From assembly GCA_963755085.1 (NCBI GenBank), contig CAVWIN010000008.1, forward strand, positions 1 through 64,000: DNA of 64,000 nucleotides, read 5' to 3'. Below are positions 36,447 through 44,955 of this stretch, one piece after another (position 1 is the stretch's first letter; each line of letters begins with the position of its first letter). A program made the position numbers and the translations under genes. The DNA is from JACVRM01 sp963755085 (GTDB lineage Bacteria; Actinomycetota; Thermoleophilia; Gaiellales; Gaiellaceae). The notes below the pieces were generated by a model. That model saw only the letters and a program-made list of their open reading frames with translations, did no database searches and had not been told where the DNA came from.

Positions 36447-36788
36447 ATGCCCGCTGTACGCAAGCTCGTCGTTGTGCTCGCCGCTGCGTCCGTCGCCGGC
36501 CTGGTGCCGACGGCGGCCTCCGGGTCGCCGTCCGCTATCCAGACGGCGTCGTACCCGTGGGTGACACCACCCGTGTGGACCGGCGTGCTGCCCGCCTCAC
36601 AGGCGGAGTGGCCCGCCCAGACCACGTCGTACGCACCGACACAGCCGCCCGCAACCGTGCCCATCGGCCCCGCGCCCGCTTTCACGGCGTCCACGGGGTA
36701 CGTGTGGGTGCAGCCCGGGACTGCGCCGGCGACGGCGTATCCGACGACACAGCCGCCCGCGTCGATTCCGACCGCGGGCGCGCCGTAA
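36447..36788 (+). CDS. Small secreted proline-rich protein
   Basis: A 113-residue protein from ATG 36447 behind AAGGAGG. The signal peptide is about residues 1-27 (MPAVRKLVVVLAAASVAGLV). The mature part is low in charge and rich in Pro/Thr/Trp/Tyr, with repeated TQPPAT and TQPPAS blocks and no cysteine. An extracellular wall-associated role is possible; no domain is recognised. Confidence 0.65.
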   Translation: MPAVRKLVVVLAAASVAGLVPTAASGSPSAIQTASYPWVTPPVWTGVLPASQAEWPAQTTSYAPTQPPATVPIGPAPAFTASTGYVWVQPGTAPATAYPTTQPPASIPTAGAP

Positions 36789-36852
36789 CGGCACGAGAAC
36801 GAGCACGGCGGTGCCCGCCGCACACGGCGGCGGGCGCCGCCTGCCCGCGCGC

Positions 36853-38232
36853 CTACAACGGCTCGAAGTGTGCGGTGAAGTGGCGGAGCGCCGACGGCTC
36901 GGAAGTGATTCGGTACCCGCGCATCTCGGGCGCGCGCCTCGCCACGCGCTCTGCGACCTCGATCACGTAGTCGACGTGGCTCTGGGTGTACGTGCGGCGC
37001 GGCACGGCGAGGCGCACGAGATCCATTGCCGCCGGCGATTCGCTGCCGTCGGGACGGCGGCCGAACATCACCGTGCCGATCTCGCAGCCCCGGACGCCGC
37101 CGGCCAGGTAGAGCTCCGCGGCGACCGCCTGCCCGGGGTACTCGAGCGGCGGCACGTGGGGGAGCAGCGCGCGTGCGTCGATGTAGACGGCGTGCCCCCC
37201 GAACGGCTTCACGACCGGGATCCCCGCCTGCGTCAGCCCCCGCCCCAGGTACGCGGTCGACGACACGCGGTAGTGGAGGTAGTCGTGGTCGACCGCCTCC
37301 GAGAGGCCCTGCGCGATCGCCTCCAGATCGCGCCCGGCAAGGCCGCCGTACGTGGGGAAGCCCTCGGTCAGGATCTCGAGGTTGCGGCACTGCTCGGCGA
37401 TCTCGTCGTCGTTCAGCGCGAGCCAGCCGCCAATATTGGCGAGCGGGTCCTTCTTCGCGCTCATCGTCATCCCGTCGGCGAGCGAGGCGAACTCGCGCAC
37501 GATCTCCGCGACCTGCCGTCCGGATTGCCCCGGCTCACGCTCGCGCACGAACCAGGCGTTCTCGGCGAACCGGCACGCGTCGAGGAAGAGCGGCACGCCG
37601 AAGCGGTCGCAGACGGCGCGGACGCGACGGAGGTTCTCGAGCGAGACCGGCTGCCCGCCGCCCGTGTTGTTCGTGATCGTGACGAACACGGCCGGCACGG
37701 AGCCCGGGTCACGCCCGGCGAGGAAGCGCTCGAGCGCCGCGACATCGACGTTGCCCTTGAAGGGGTGCTCCGACGTGGGATCCCGGCCCTCCGGGATCAG
37801 CAGGTCGACCGCCTCGGCCCCGGTGTACTCGATGTTCGCCCGGGTCGTGTCGAAGTGGGTGTTGTTCGGGATCGCCTTCCCGGGCCCCCCGATGACCGAG
37901 AAGAGGATCTTCTCGGCCGCCCGCCCCTGGTGCGTGGGGATGATGTGGCGGAACGGGAAGAGCGCCTGCACCGCGTCGCGGAAGCGGTCCCAGGACGGCG
38001 ACCCGGCGTAGCTCTCGTCCCCGTGCTGGATCGCCGCCCACTGGTCGCGCGACATCGCGCCCGTCCCGGAATCGGTGAGGAAGTCGATCAGGACGTCGGC
38101 GGCGCGGAGGCCGAAGAGGTTGTAGTGCGCCGCCTGGAGCGCGTCGAGCCGCTCGGCCTCGGTGCTGAGGCGGAGCGGCTCGACGGAGTGGATCCGGAAC
38201 GGCTCGATGATCGTCCGGAAGCCGCTCGTCAT
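36853..38232 (-). CDS. tnaA: Tryptophanase (beta-eliminating lyase family)
   Basis: A 459-residue PLP enzyme. The Schiff-base lysine is in MSAKKDPLANIGG, with HQGRAAE and ARFAEN-like (CRFAENAWFV) blocks and TYGGLAGRD. The family splits into tryptophanase and tyrosine phenol-lyase. Here the Asp of FDTTRANIE and the Ile of CEIGTVMFG match the residues usual in tryptophanase, where tyrosine phenol-lyase has Thr and Arg. Tryptophanase converts L-tryptophan to indole, pyruvate and ammonia. Its ATG 38232 overlaps the asnA stop by four bases, so ammonia release and ammonia-using asparagine synthesis are co-translated. Confidence 0.88.
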   Translation of the reverse strand: MTSGFRTIIEPFRIHSVEPLRLSTEAERLDALQAAHYNLFGLRAADVLIDFLTDSGTGAMSRDQWAAIQHGDESYAGSPSWDRFRDAVQALFPFRHIIPTHQGRAAEKILFSVIGGPGKAIPNNTHFDTTRANIEYTGAEAVDLLIPEGRDPTSEHPFKGNVDVAALERFLAGRDPGSVPAVFVTITNNTGGGQPVSLENLRRVRAVCDRFGVPLFLDACRFAENAWFVREREPGQSGRQVAEIVREFASLADGMTMSAKKDPLANIGGWLALNDDEIAEQCRNLEILTEGFPTYGGLAGRDLEAIAQGLSEAVDHDYLHYRVSSTAYLGRGLTQAGIPVVKPFGGHAVYIDARALLPHVPPLEYPGQAVAAELYLAGGVRGCEIGTVMFGRRPDGSESPAAMDLVRLAVPRRTYTQSHVDYVIEVAERVARRAPEMRGYRITSEPSALRHFTAHFEPL

Positions 38233-39362
38233 TCGAGGACGTTGATGTTCCTGGCCGCGCACATGTCCTTCAGCACCTGCGGCCAGACGCTGACGCTGAC
38301 CTCGCCGAGGTGCGCCTTGCGGAGCAGCAGCATCATCACCCGCGACTGGCCGATGCCGCCGCCGATCGACAGCGGGATGCGGTCCTCCATGATCGCCCGA
38401 TGGTACGGCAGCTCCAGGAAGTCGAGCTGCCCGGAGAGCTCGAGCTGGCGGACGAGCCCCTCCTTGGTCACCCGGATGCCCATCGACGAGAGCTCGTGGC
38501 GCCGCCGTGTGACCGGGTTCCAGACCAGGATGTCGCCGTTGAGCCCGTGCATCGGGCGTCCGTCGACCGACTTCGTCTCCGTCGACCAGTCGTCGTAGTC
38601 GGCCGCACGCAGCTCGTGCGGCAGGCCGTCGGCGAGCGACCAGCCGATGCCGTAGATGAACACGGCCGGGTGCTCCTGGAGGAGCAGCGTCTCGCGCTGC
38701 TTGCGCGGCAGGTCGGGGTAGAGCGCGAGGACGTCCTCGGCGTGGATGAACAGGAGCTCGTCCGGCAGCGGCGGGTGCGTGGCGGCCAGCGCCGGCCACT
38801 GCCGGTGCAGCATCTGCTCCGTCTCCTTGAGCACACGCCAGATCGACCGGACCGTCTCGGTGAGGTAGGCGAGCGTGCGGTCCTCGTCGGCGATCACGCG
38901 CTCCCAGTCCCACTGGTCGACGTACGCGGAGTGGTCGTGGTCGAGGAAGTAGTCCTTGCGCACGGCCCGCATGTCCGTCAGCAGGCCCTCGCCCGGCTCC
39001 ATGCCGAACTGGCGGAGGGCCATCCGCTTCCATTTCGTCGCCGCCTGCACGACCTCGGCGTCGATCGGATGCCGGCCGTGGTCGTTCGCGATGCGGAACC
39101 CGACGGGCGTGCGGGTGCCGTCCCGGTCGAGGTAGTCGTTGACGCCGCTCTCGCGGTCGACGATGAGCGGCACCTGCACCGGGATCAGGTCGAGCGCGTC
39201 GCAGAGGCCGTCCTCGATGTGCCGCTTGGCCGCATAGAGCGCGCGCATCGTCTCGGCCGGGCCGAGCAGCGCCTCGTAGTCGTCGGGCAGGACGTGCTCG
39301 AGCACGGCGTAGTCGCCGATGCCCGGGCCGGCGAGATCGGCTTCCTTGAAAGAAGTGGCCAT
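38229..39362 (-). CDS. asnA: Aspartate-ammonia ligase (asparagine synthetase A)
   Basis: A 377-residue enzyme (about 330 in E. coli) from ATG 39362 behind GGAGG. It makes asparagine from aspartate, ammonia and ATP and has the class II aminoacyl-tRNA-synthetase-like fold. Diagnostic blocks are VPLIVDRESGVNDYLDRDG, RKDYFLDHDHSAYVDQWDWE and the C-terminal LSIGGGIGQSRVMMLLLRKAH with the motif-3-type Arg. It is the first gene of a two-gene operon with tryptophanase. Confidence 0.93.
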   Translation of the reverse strand: MATSFKEADLAGPGIGDYAVLEHVLPDDYEALLGPAETMRALYAAKRHIEDGLCDALDLIPVQVPLIVDRESGVNDYLDRDGTRTPVGFRIANDHGRHPIDAEVVQAATKWKRMALRQFGMEPGEGLLTDMRAVRKDYFLDHDHSAYVDQWDWERVIADEDRTLAYLTETVRSIWRVLKETEQMLHRQWPALAATHPPLPDELLFIHAEDVLALYPDLPRKQRETLLLQEHPAVFIYGIGWSLADGLPHELRAADYDDWSTETKSVDGRPMHGLNGDILVWNPVTRRRHELSSMGIRVTKEGLVRQLELSGQLDFLELPYHRAIMEDRIPLSIGGGIGQSRVMMLLLRKAHLGEVSVSVWPQVLKDMCAARNINVLE

Positions 39363-39497
39363 GGTGCCTCCATCCGCATTCGGACTGTCGGGAACTCGCC
39401 CGCAGCGTCCCGCCGCGCCGTTAGGCGCGAATCCGCGGAGGCGCTGATCCGCCCTGCGGTTCTAGGGCAGGCGGACCGGGTTGGAGAGGCGCGACGG

Positions 39498-39523
39498 GCG
39501 CGGGCCGGGGTCGGGCCCGCGCC
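39498..39523 (-). terminator. hairpin after the cupredoxin gene
   Basis: GGCGCGGGCC, loop ggggtc, GGCCCGCGCC lies 14 bases past the minus-strand stop at 39537. It also separates that gene from asnA. Confidence 0.6.
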
Positions 39524-39536
39524 GCAGCCGCAGGTG

Positions 39537-39893
39537 CTACTTGGCCTTGAAGACGCCCTTCATGCCCGCCGCGGCGTGGCCGGGGAAGGTGCACTGGTAC
39601 GGGTAGCTCTTGCCCTTCTTGAGGGTGACCGTCAGCGTCGCGGTCTTGCCCCCGCTGAGGAGCGGCGTCTTCTTACCGGCGATCTTGAAGTCGTGCATGA
39701 GGGTCCCGCCATTCTTGAACTTGAAGACCACCTTGCCGGCGGGCGCCGACGTCTTCGACAGCTTGAACCTCAGCGTGTCGAGCGCGGTGACGTTGACCGT
39801 GGTGGTCGCGGTCGACCTGGAGGCGGCGATGGGCACGAGCGCAAGCGCGCCGAGCACGACGAAGATGGCAACAGCAATGGAGCGTCTGGTCAT
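39537..39893 (-). CDS. Exported cupredoxin (plastocyanin-like)
   Basis: A 118-residue type I copper protein from ATG 39893 (AAGGGG upstream), with a signal peptide at residues 1-24. Copper ligands are visible: His in MHDFKI, Cys in YQCTFPGHAAAGM, plus that His and Met. The sequence GTLMHDFKIAGKKTPLLSGG closely resembles the first domain of the double cupredoxin at 55635, so the two are paralogues. It should carry electrons outside the membrane. The neighbouring copCD gene suggests shared copper handling. Confidence 0.88.
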   Translation of the reverse strand: MTRRSIAVAIFVVLGALALVPIAASRSTATTTVNVTALDTLRFKLSKTSAPAGKVVFKFKNGGTLMHDFKIAGKKTPLLSGGKTATLTVTLKKGKSYPYQCTFPGHAAAGMKGVFKAK

Positions 39894-39932
39894 CTGACCC
39901 CTTCGGTCGGTTTGGTGAACAGCGCGGGAATC

Positions 39933-41963
39933 CTACTTGCTCGTTGGCGGGGGAGCGATGCGGATTGGCGCGTCGTAGGCGAAGTAGCGGTGGCGCATGA
40001 AGTGGGCCGCCGCGGTCATCTGCAGGTTGACCGGCCGCGCGGTGGCCCGGTCGAACGTCGTGGTGAACCAGGCGGGCACGGACGGGTCGACCCACGAGAC
40101 CGTCAGCTGCCGCGGCGTGACCTTCAGCACCCGGACGTCGCGCCACTGCTTGCCCCACGGCGCGGTCGGCTGCGGGAGGATGACCGTCTCCGACTTCTTC
40201 CAGGGCGCCGCCGGGCCAAGGCGGTCCCACCGGCTGCGGCCGATGACGATGCCGCTGCCCGTGCCGTGGATGTCGTAGCGGAGGCTGTCGGGCGAAAGCA
40301 GCTGCCAGTGCGTGTACAGCGTCCGGCCCGGGCCGGACGAGAGCCGCTCGACCAGCTGTACCGAGTGCAGGCGGTCGAACACCCGGGTGGCCTGGCGCAG
40401 GAACGCCGTGCCCGGCGGCGGCGGCCATGCACCCGGCACCCGGAAACGGAGCGCGTGCGACGCGCCGTTGCCCACGAGCGTGACCGCGAACTCGCGCGGA
40501 TCCTTCAGCGGGACGCGCGCGGTGTAGCAGCCGTGGCCGCAGGACGCTGCCTGCGCGGTGCGCGAGCCGTGCTTGTCGGCCGCCGAGACCGCGACCGAGA
40601 GCCCGTCGACGCCGTATCCGCTCTGGCCGAGCACCGTCGCCGTCATGCGCAGCGGCGAGCCAGGGCGGACGCCGAGCGCGACGGCCAGCTTGCCGGCCTC
40701 GCCGGCGAACACGACCTGGCCCCCGGCCGGCAGCGGCGGGGCCGCCGTCTCCGCCGGCGCAGGCGCCGCCACTGCGGCGACGTAGTCGCGGCCCGGCCGC
40801 AGCGCCGTCAGGACGGCGACGGCGACGACAAGCACGGCGAGGACCGCCAGCTCCGCCGACACGCTGCGCAGCAGGCGCATCGGGGCCGCCAGGGCGCGGC
40901 GGCTTCCGTACGCGATCGCGACCGTCACCGCGAGCAGCACGGTCTTGACGACGATCGCGCGCCCGTACCCGGTCGACCAGAGCTGCGACACCGAGCTCAG
41001 CTCGACGACCGCGCGCGCCACGCCCGACACGGCGATCAGCAGGACGGCGGGCAGGGCGAGCCGGGAGAACCGGCGCGGCGCCTCCGGCGCGCCGCCGCGC
41101 AGGAGCACGATCGCGAGCTGCAACAGCCCGCCGATCCAGAATGCCGCCGCGGTCACGTGCACGAGGTCGGCGACCGTCGAGAACGGCCGCTCGTTCCCCG
41201 CCGGCCGGAACGCGTGCCCCGCCAGGGTCGGGGCCAGGAGGAGCAGCGCCGCCGGGACGAGCGCCGGGACCACGTACCGGCCGAGCGCCCACGCGAGCGA
41301 CGCGGCGACAGCGCCGAGGGCGGCCACGACGATGGTCGCCTGCGTCACGTGCCCGAACCGCGTCGCCGCGTCGTTCGTCGCGTGCAGCAGCCAGACGCCG
41401 CCGACTGCCGCGCCGACGAGCGCGATCGCAGCGGTCAGCGCGGCGTCCCGTTCGCGCGCGCGTGTAACTATGAAGACGAAGAGCGCTGCACCGCCGGCGA
41501 CGAGGATCCCGCCGATCAGCAGCCAGCGAGCGGCGACGTCGAGCGAAGAGGGGTTGCTCGACTCGGCCTTCAGCACCGACTGCGGCTTCGCCCCGCCTGA
41601 CCCGACCCGGAAGGCGAGCACTCCGGACTCGGGATGCCCGTCGTCCGAGATGATCCGCCAGCGGGCGCTGTAGTCGCCGTCTGCGAGCTTGAGCAGCGGC
41701 AGCACCAACTGGTGCCCGCCACGCTCTGTGCGAGGGTCGCCGTCCATCACCGAGCTGTGGTCGCTCGAGACGACGGCGTTGCCGGGGGCGACCGTCACCG
41801 GATCGTCGAACAGGATGCTGACCGCGTCCGGCGCGGTGGCGACGATCGCCCCGTCGGGCGGCGTCGTCCTGATCACGTTCGCATGCGCGAACGCCGCCGG
41901 CGCCCACACGCAGGCGGCCAGGAGCACGGCAACGATCGCGGCCAGGCGGCGCACGAGACCCAT
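39933..41963 (-). CDS. CopC-CopD fusion with an extra C-terminal domain
   Basis: A 676-residue protein. The signal peptide (1-26) ends so that the mature chain begins HANV, as in CopC, where the N-terminal His binds copper. The CopC domain (27-125) ends SDDGHPESGVLAFRV. A CopD-type membrane part with about eight helices (140-400) follows, including LVHVTAAAFWIGGL. The last 270 residues form an extracellular domain recalling LolA/LppX-type lipoprotein folds; this is tentative. It likely imports or loads copper for the cupredoxins around it. The 163-bp palindrome lies directly upstream. Confidence 0.85.
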   Translation of the reverse strand: MGLVRRLAAIVAVLLAACVWAPAAFAHANVIRTTPPDGAIVATAPDAVSILFDDPVTVAPGNAVVSSDHSSVMDGDPRTERGGHQLVLPLLKLADGDYSARWRIISDDGHPESGVLAFRVGSGGAKPQSVLKAESSNPSSLDVAARWLLIGGILVAGGAALFVFIVTRARERDAALTAAIALVGAAVGGVWLLHATNDAATRFGHVTQATIVVAALGAVAASLAWALGRYVVPALVPAALLLLAPTLAGHAFRPAGNERPFSTVADLVHVTAAAFWIGGLLQLAIVLLRGGAPEAPRRFSRLALPAVLLIAVSGVARAVVELSSVSQLWSTGYGRAIVVKTVLLAVTVAIAYGSRRALAAPMRLLRSVSAELAVLAVLVVAVAVLTALRPGRDYVAAVAAPAPAETAAPPLPAGGQVVFAGEAGKLAVALGVRPGSPLRMTATVLGQSGYGVDGLSVAVSAADKHGSRTAQAASCGHGCYTARVPLKDPREFAVTLVGNGASHALRFRVPGAWPPPPGTAFLRQATRVFDRLHSVQLVERLSSGPGRTLYTHWQLLSPDSLRYDIHGTGSGIVIGRSRWDRLGPAAPWKKSETVILPQPTAPWGKQWRDVRVLKVTPRQLTVSWVDPSVPAWFTTTFDRATARPVNLQMTAAAHFMRHRYFAYDAPIRIAPPPTSK

Positions 41964-41985
41964 GCTGCCTTGGCGCTACGCGGCC

Positions 41986-42148
41986 AGGGAGGTTTGGCGG
42001 AACCGCCCTCGTTGCCGTGGTGCGATGGACGTTCCCAGGCTAGGACGCAGGGCGCGCTCGTATGGCACATACGGGCGCAACCGAGGACGACGCATGGGGG
42101 CGTCCAGCGTGCCGCGGCAACTCAGAGGTTGTTTCGCCAAACCTCCCT
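41986..42148. repeat. 163-bp imperfect palindrome
   Basis: The ends AGGGAGGTTTGGCG (41986) and CGCCAAACCTCCCT (42135) are exact inverse copies. The centre CGTATG-gca-CATACG (42059-42073) is also symmetric. Matching blocks lie in between, including GTTGCCG with CGGCAAC and TGGACG with CGTCCA. The symmetry axis is at about 42067 throughout, so the whole stretch can fold into one long interrupted hairpin. It abuts the quinoprotein stop codon (42148-42150) and lies 22 bases upstream of copCD. No coding is visible. Confidence 0.75.
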
Positions 42149-44937
42149 CAGCGCGGCAGCCGGATGCGGAGCAGCCCCTGCGGGGCCTGGTTCCTGGGCG
42201 AGGACGGGTAGAGGCCGGGCGCGACCGCGGCGCCGGGTGCAGCGACTGTCCGCGAGAAGACCGGCCGGTCGTCCATCCAGAACGACGCGGTCTTCCCGCG
42301 CGCCGAGGCCGGGAGCACCATGCTGAAGTTGCCCTTCGCGTCCGGCCACTTCGCCGATACCGGGCGGATCGTCGCGTTGGTGTCGCCGGAGGAGACGCCG
42401 ACGAGCAGGCCGTCGTAGATCGCGCCCGGGTAGGACGTCGGGTCGGAGAACTTCATCGCCCCGGTGGCCGTGGCGGGAAGCTTGATGTCCAGCGTCGCAC
42501 TCTTGAGGCGCGCGAAGTTGGCGTTCTGGCCCGTGACGCCGCCGTAGGAGGTATCGCCGCTGGCGACGCCGACGGCCATCGGCACCGGGTCGGCGCCCTG
42601 CTCGTCCGAGGCGGTGAAGAACGAGACGTAGTGGCCCGAGCCGTCGCTCGGCTCGGAGAACGTCCAGAAGTCGCGGTCGCCGGTGCGTGAGACGACGACG
42701 GCGCCGGCGACCGGGTTGCCGTTCGCGTCGGTGATCGTGCCGGTGAGGCGGTACGTGTAGAGCACGACCGGCGGCGGCGGCGTTCCGTTCGGCCCCGTGA
42801 CGCGCCCGCTGACGAGGATGCGGCCGCCCGAGATCTTCTTCGTGCTGATGCCGGAGAGCTTGTAGCCGACGCTGAAGCCGCCGAGCGCCTGCTTCACCGC
42901 CGCCTGCTGCGCGTCGCTCAGGCGCTTGCCGCCGACGGTGGCCTTGTCCACCGACGCCACGCTGATCGGGTGCCGGCGCGCGAGGGTGACGTCGGCGCGG
43001 TAGCTGAAGCGGCCGCCGGCATCGGTCGGCGCCGGCAGCGTGTAGGTGTCGACGCGCATCTGCGCGCCCTGCACCGGACGGCTGCCGAGGAAGAGGCGGC
43101 CGGTCGCGATCTGCTCGTTCGAGCCGGTCGCCTGCCAGGCACGGACGATGTTGTGGCCGTCGATCACGATGCGGGCTGCCGTGTCGGTCTGGGCGACCCG
43201 CGTGACGCGCGCCGGCGCCTCGGCGCGGGCGGGCGCGGCCGCGGCGGGCGCGGTCTGCGGCGCGGTCGTCACCTCGGCGAGCTGGTCGAGCGCCGCCGGC
43301 GCCCGGTAGCCGCTCGAGCCGAGCGAGAAGACCATCAGCTTCGTCGCGGTTCCGCCGGACGACGAGGTCGGCGTGCCGCCGACGGTGATCGCGATGTACT
43401 CCTTGCCGCCCACCGAGTAGATCGTCGGCCCGGCTGCGATCGGGTCGCCGGTCTTGAACGTCCAGAGCACCTTGCCGGTCTTGGTGTCGAAGGCGCGCAG
43501 GAGGCTGTCGCCGCCGCCGGCGAAGCCGACGCCGGTCGCGGTCGTCGAGATGCCGCCGCGCTCCGGCTCGGGCGTGTCGAACTTCCAGACGCGCTTGCCG
43601 GTGTTGACGTCGATCGCGCTGATCGAGCCGTGATCCTTCCAGCCCGGCGCCGGGACGCCGAAGTTGCCGTTCGCGAGCCCGAGGAAGACGTCGCCGATCA
43701 GCTTGCGCTTCTTCTGCGTCGGCGTGAGCTTGGCCTGCACGAGGATCGCGCCCGTCTCCGCTGCGGCGTTCAGCAGGTAGTTCGTCGTCGGGTCGTAGGC
43801 GGCCGGCGAGAAGTTCAGGCCGCCGATCGACGCCGGGAAGATCGCCACCGGCTGGCCGGGCTTGAGCGACGGGTGCTCGACGCGGTCGATGACCTTGACG
43901 CGCTGGTAGATCGGCGCGCCGGTCTTCGCGTCGTAGGCGAACCAGACGCCCTCCATCGTCGCGACCGAGACGATCCGCCGCGTCTTGCCGCCGACCTTCG
44001 CGGTGTAGACGACGGGCGGCTGCGCGGTGTCGTAGGCCCACTCGTTGTGGCCCAGCTGCTGCTGCCACCACTTGAGCTTCCCGGTGTGCAGGTCGACGGC
44101 GATCAGCGAGTCGGTCCGCGGAGCAGGCCCGGGGCGGAGGCTCGGGACGTACAGCGGCGTCGCCGAGCCGGTGCCGAAGTAGACGGTGTTCGTGGTCGCG
44201 TCGATCGAGACCGGGCACCACACCGCACCGCCGCCGACGAGCCGGCCGCGCAAGCGCCACTCGGTCTGGGGCGGCGGGATCGTCCAGAACGGGTTCGCCC
44301 AGGCCGGCGTCAGGTCGGTGTGCCAGCCCATGACGAAGCCCCGGACGCCGTACTCGGACCCGGCCGCGCCCATGACCACGACGCCGTTAGCGCACATCGG
44401 CGCACTCGTCTGCGAGTAGCCGAAGTTCGGGGCCGCGCCGGGCACGGCGGAGCCGACCGCGACGCGGGCGAGCAGCTGGCCGTCGGACGGGCGCAGGGCG
44501 ACGAGGTGCATGTCGAGCGTCGCCATGAACAGGCGGCCGCCGCAGTACGCGAGGCCGCGGTTGGCGACGATGCCGAAGTTGCGGAAGACGGCGAGGTTCT
44601 CGGGCTTGTAGCGCCAGAGCACCTTGCCGGTCGTCGCGTCGAGTGCCCAGGCGTTGTCGTCGTTCGTCGTCATGTAGAGGCGGTTGCCGATGACGAGCGG
44701 GTACGACTGCTCGCCGCGCCGAACGCTGGCGTCGATAGCGCGGAAGTCGACCGTGAAGACCCGCTGGAGCGAGTCGACGTTCGCCTTCGTGATCTGCGTC
44801 AGCGGCGAGTGCCTGACCTGGTCCGGCGTGCGGCCCCAGGCTGTCCAGTTGCCGTTGTCAGCCGCGACCGCGGTCGCTGCGGCGACCGCAAGACAGACTG
44901 CGGCAAGGACTAGCAGAAAGGAGACCCTCGTTCTCAT
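42148..44937 (-). CDS. Exported PQQ-type beta-propeller protein with C-terminal regulatory-like domain
   Basis: A 929-residue protein. Signal peptide 1-26; propeller about 27-560 with Trp-docking blades (DATTGKVLWRYKPEN, DVNTGKRVWKFDTPEP, DTKTGKVLWTFKTGDP). This is the quinoprotein dehydrogenase fold. GHNEWAYDTAQPP may hold the active-site Asp. An Ala/Pro-rich linker (about 565-600) leads to a 330-residue tail with a carboxypeptidase-regulatory-like block (LTGTITDANGNPVAGAVVVS). A true PQQ dehydrogenase or a binding propeller are both possible. It lies 18 bases after a VWA gene, at the end of the MoxR operon. Confidence 0.82.
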   Translation of the reverse strand: MRTRVSFLLVLAAVCLAVAAATAVAADNGNWTAWGRTPDQVRHSPLTQITKANVDSLQRVFTVDFRAIDASVRRGEQSYPLVIGNRLYMTTNDDNAWALDATTGKVLWRYKPENLAVFRNFGIVANRGLAYCGGRLFMATLDMHLVALRPSDGQLLARVAVGSAVPGAAPNFGYSQTSAPMCANGVVVMGAAGSEYGVRGFVMGWHTDLTPAWANPFWTIPPPQTEWRLRGRLVGGGAVWCPVSIDATTNTVYFGTGSATPLYVPSLRPGPAPRTDSLIAVDLHTGKLKWWQQQLGHNEWAYDTAQPPVVYTAKVGGKTRRIVSVATMEGVWFAYDAKTGAPIYQRVKVIDRVEHPSLKPGQPVAIFPASIGGLNFSPAAYDPTTNYLLNAAAETGAILVQAKLTPTQKKRKLIGDVFLGLANGNFGVPAPGWKDHGSISAIDVNTGKRVWKFDTPEPERGGISTTATGVGFAGGGDSLLRAFDTKTGKVLWTFKTGDPIAAGPTIYSVGGKEYIAITVGGTPTSSSGGTATKLMVFSLGSSGYRAPAALDQLAEVTTAPQTAPAAAAPARAEAPARVTRVAQTDTAARIVIDGHNIVRAWQATGSNEQIATGRLFLGSRPVQGAQMRVDTYTLPAPTDAGGRFSYRADVTLARRHPISVASVDKATVGGKRLSDAQQAAVKQALGGFSVGYKLSGISTKKISGGRILVSGRVTGPNGTPPPPVVLYTYRLTGTITDANGNPVAGAVVVSRTGDRDFWTFSEPSDGSGHYVSFFTASDEQGADPVPMAVGVASGDTSYGGVTGQNANFARLKSATLDIKLPATATGAMKFSDPTSYPGAIYDGLLVGVSSGDTNATIRPVSAKWPDAKGNFSMVLPASARGKTASFWMDDRPVFSRTVAAPGAAVAPGLYPSSPRNQAPQGLLRIRLPR

Positions 44938-44955
44938 CCTCGAAACCCTGGGAGC

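Noticed and set aside
36853..38232. Tyrosine phenol-lyase
   Set aside because: The two family-splitting positions I can place (Asp in FDTT, Ile in EIG) fit tryptophanase.
38310..41600. Plus-strand open frame of about 1,096 codons opposite asnA, the cupredoxin and copCD
   Set aside because: It is the Arg/Asp/Val-rich antisense of three well-supported genes and spans their intergenic gaps. It has no domain and no start signals.
41986..42148. Ordinary terminator of the quinoprotein operon
   Set aside because: It is far longer than a terminator, has matched ends 160 bases apart and no T tract.
42970..44913. Plus-strand open frame of 647 codons opposite the quinoprotein gene
   Set aside because: Composition is of a shadow frame in GC-rich DNA, and the sense strand has clear propeller blades and a signal peptide.
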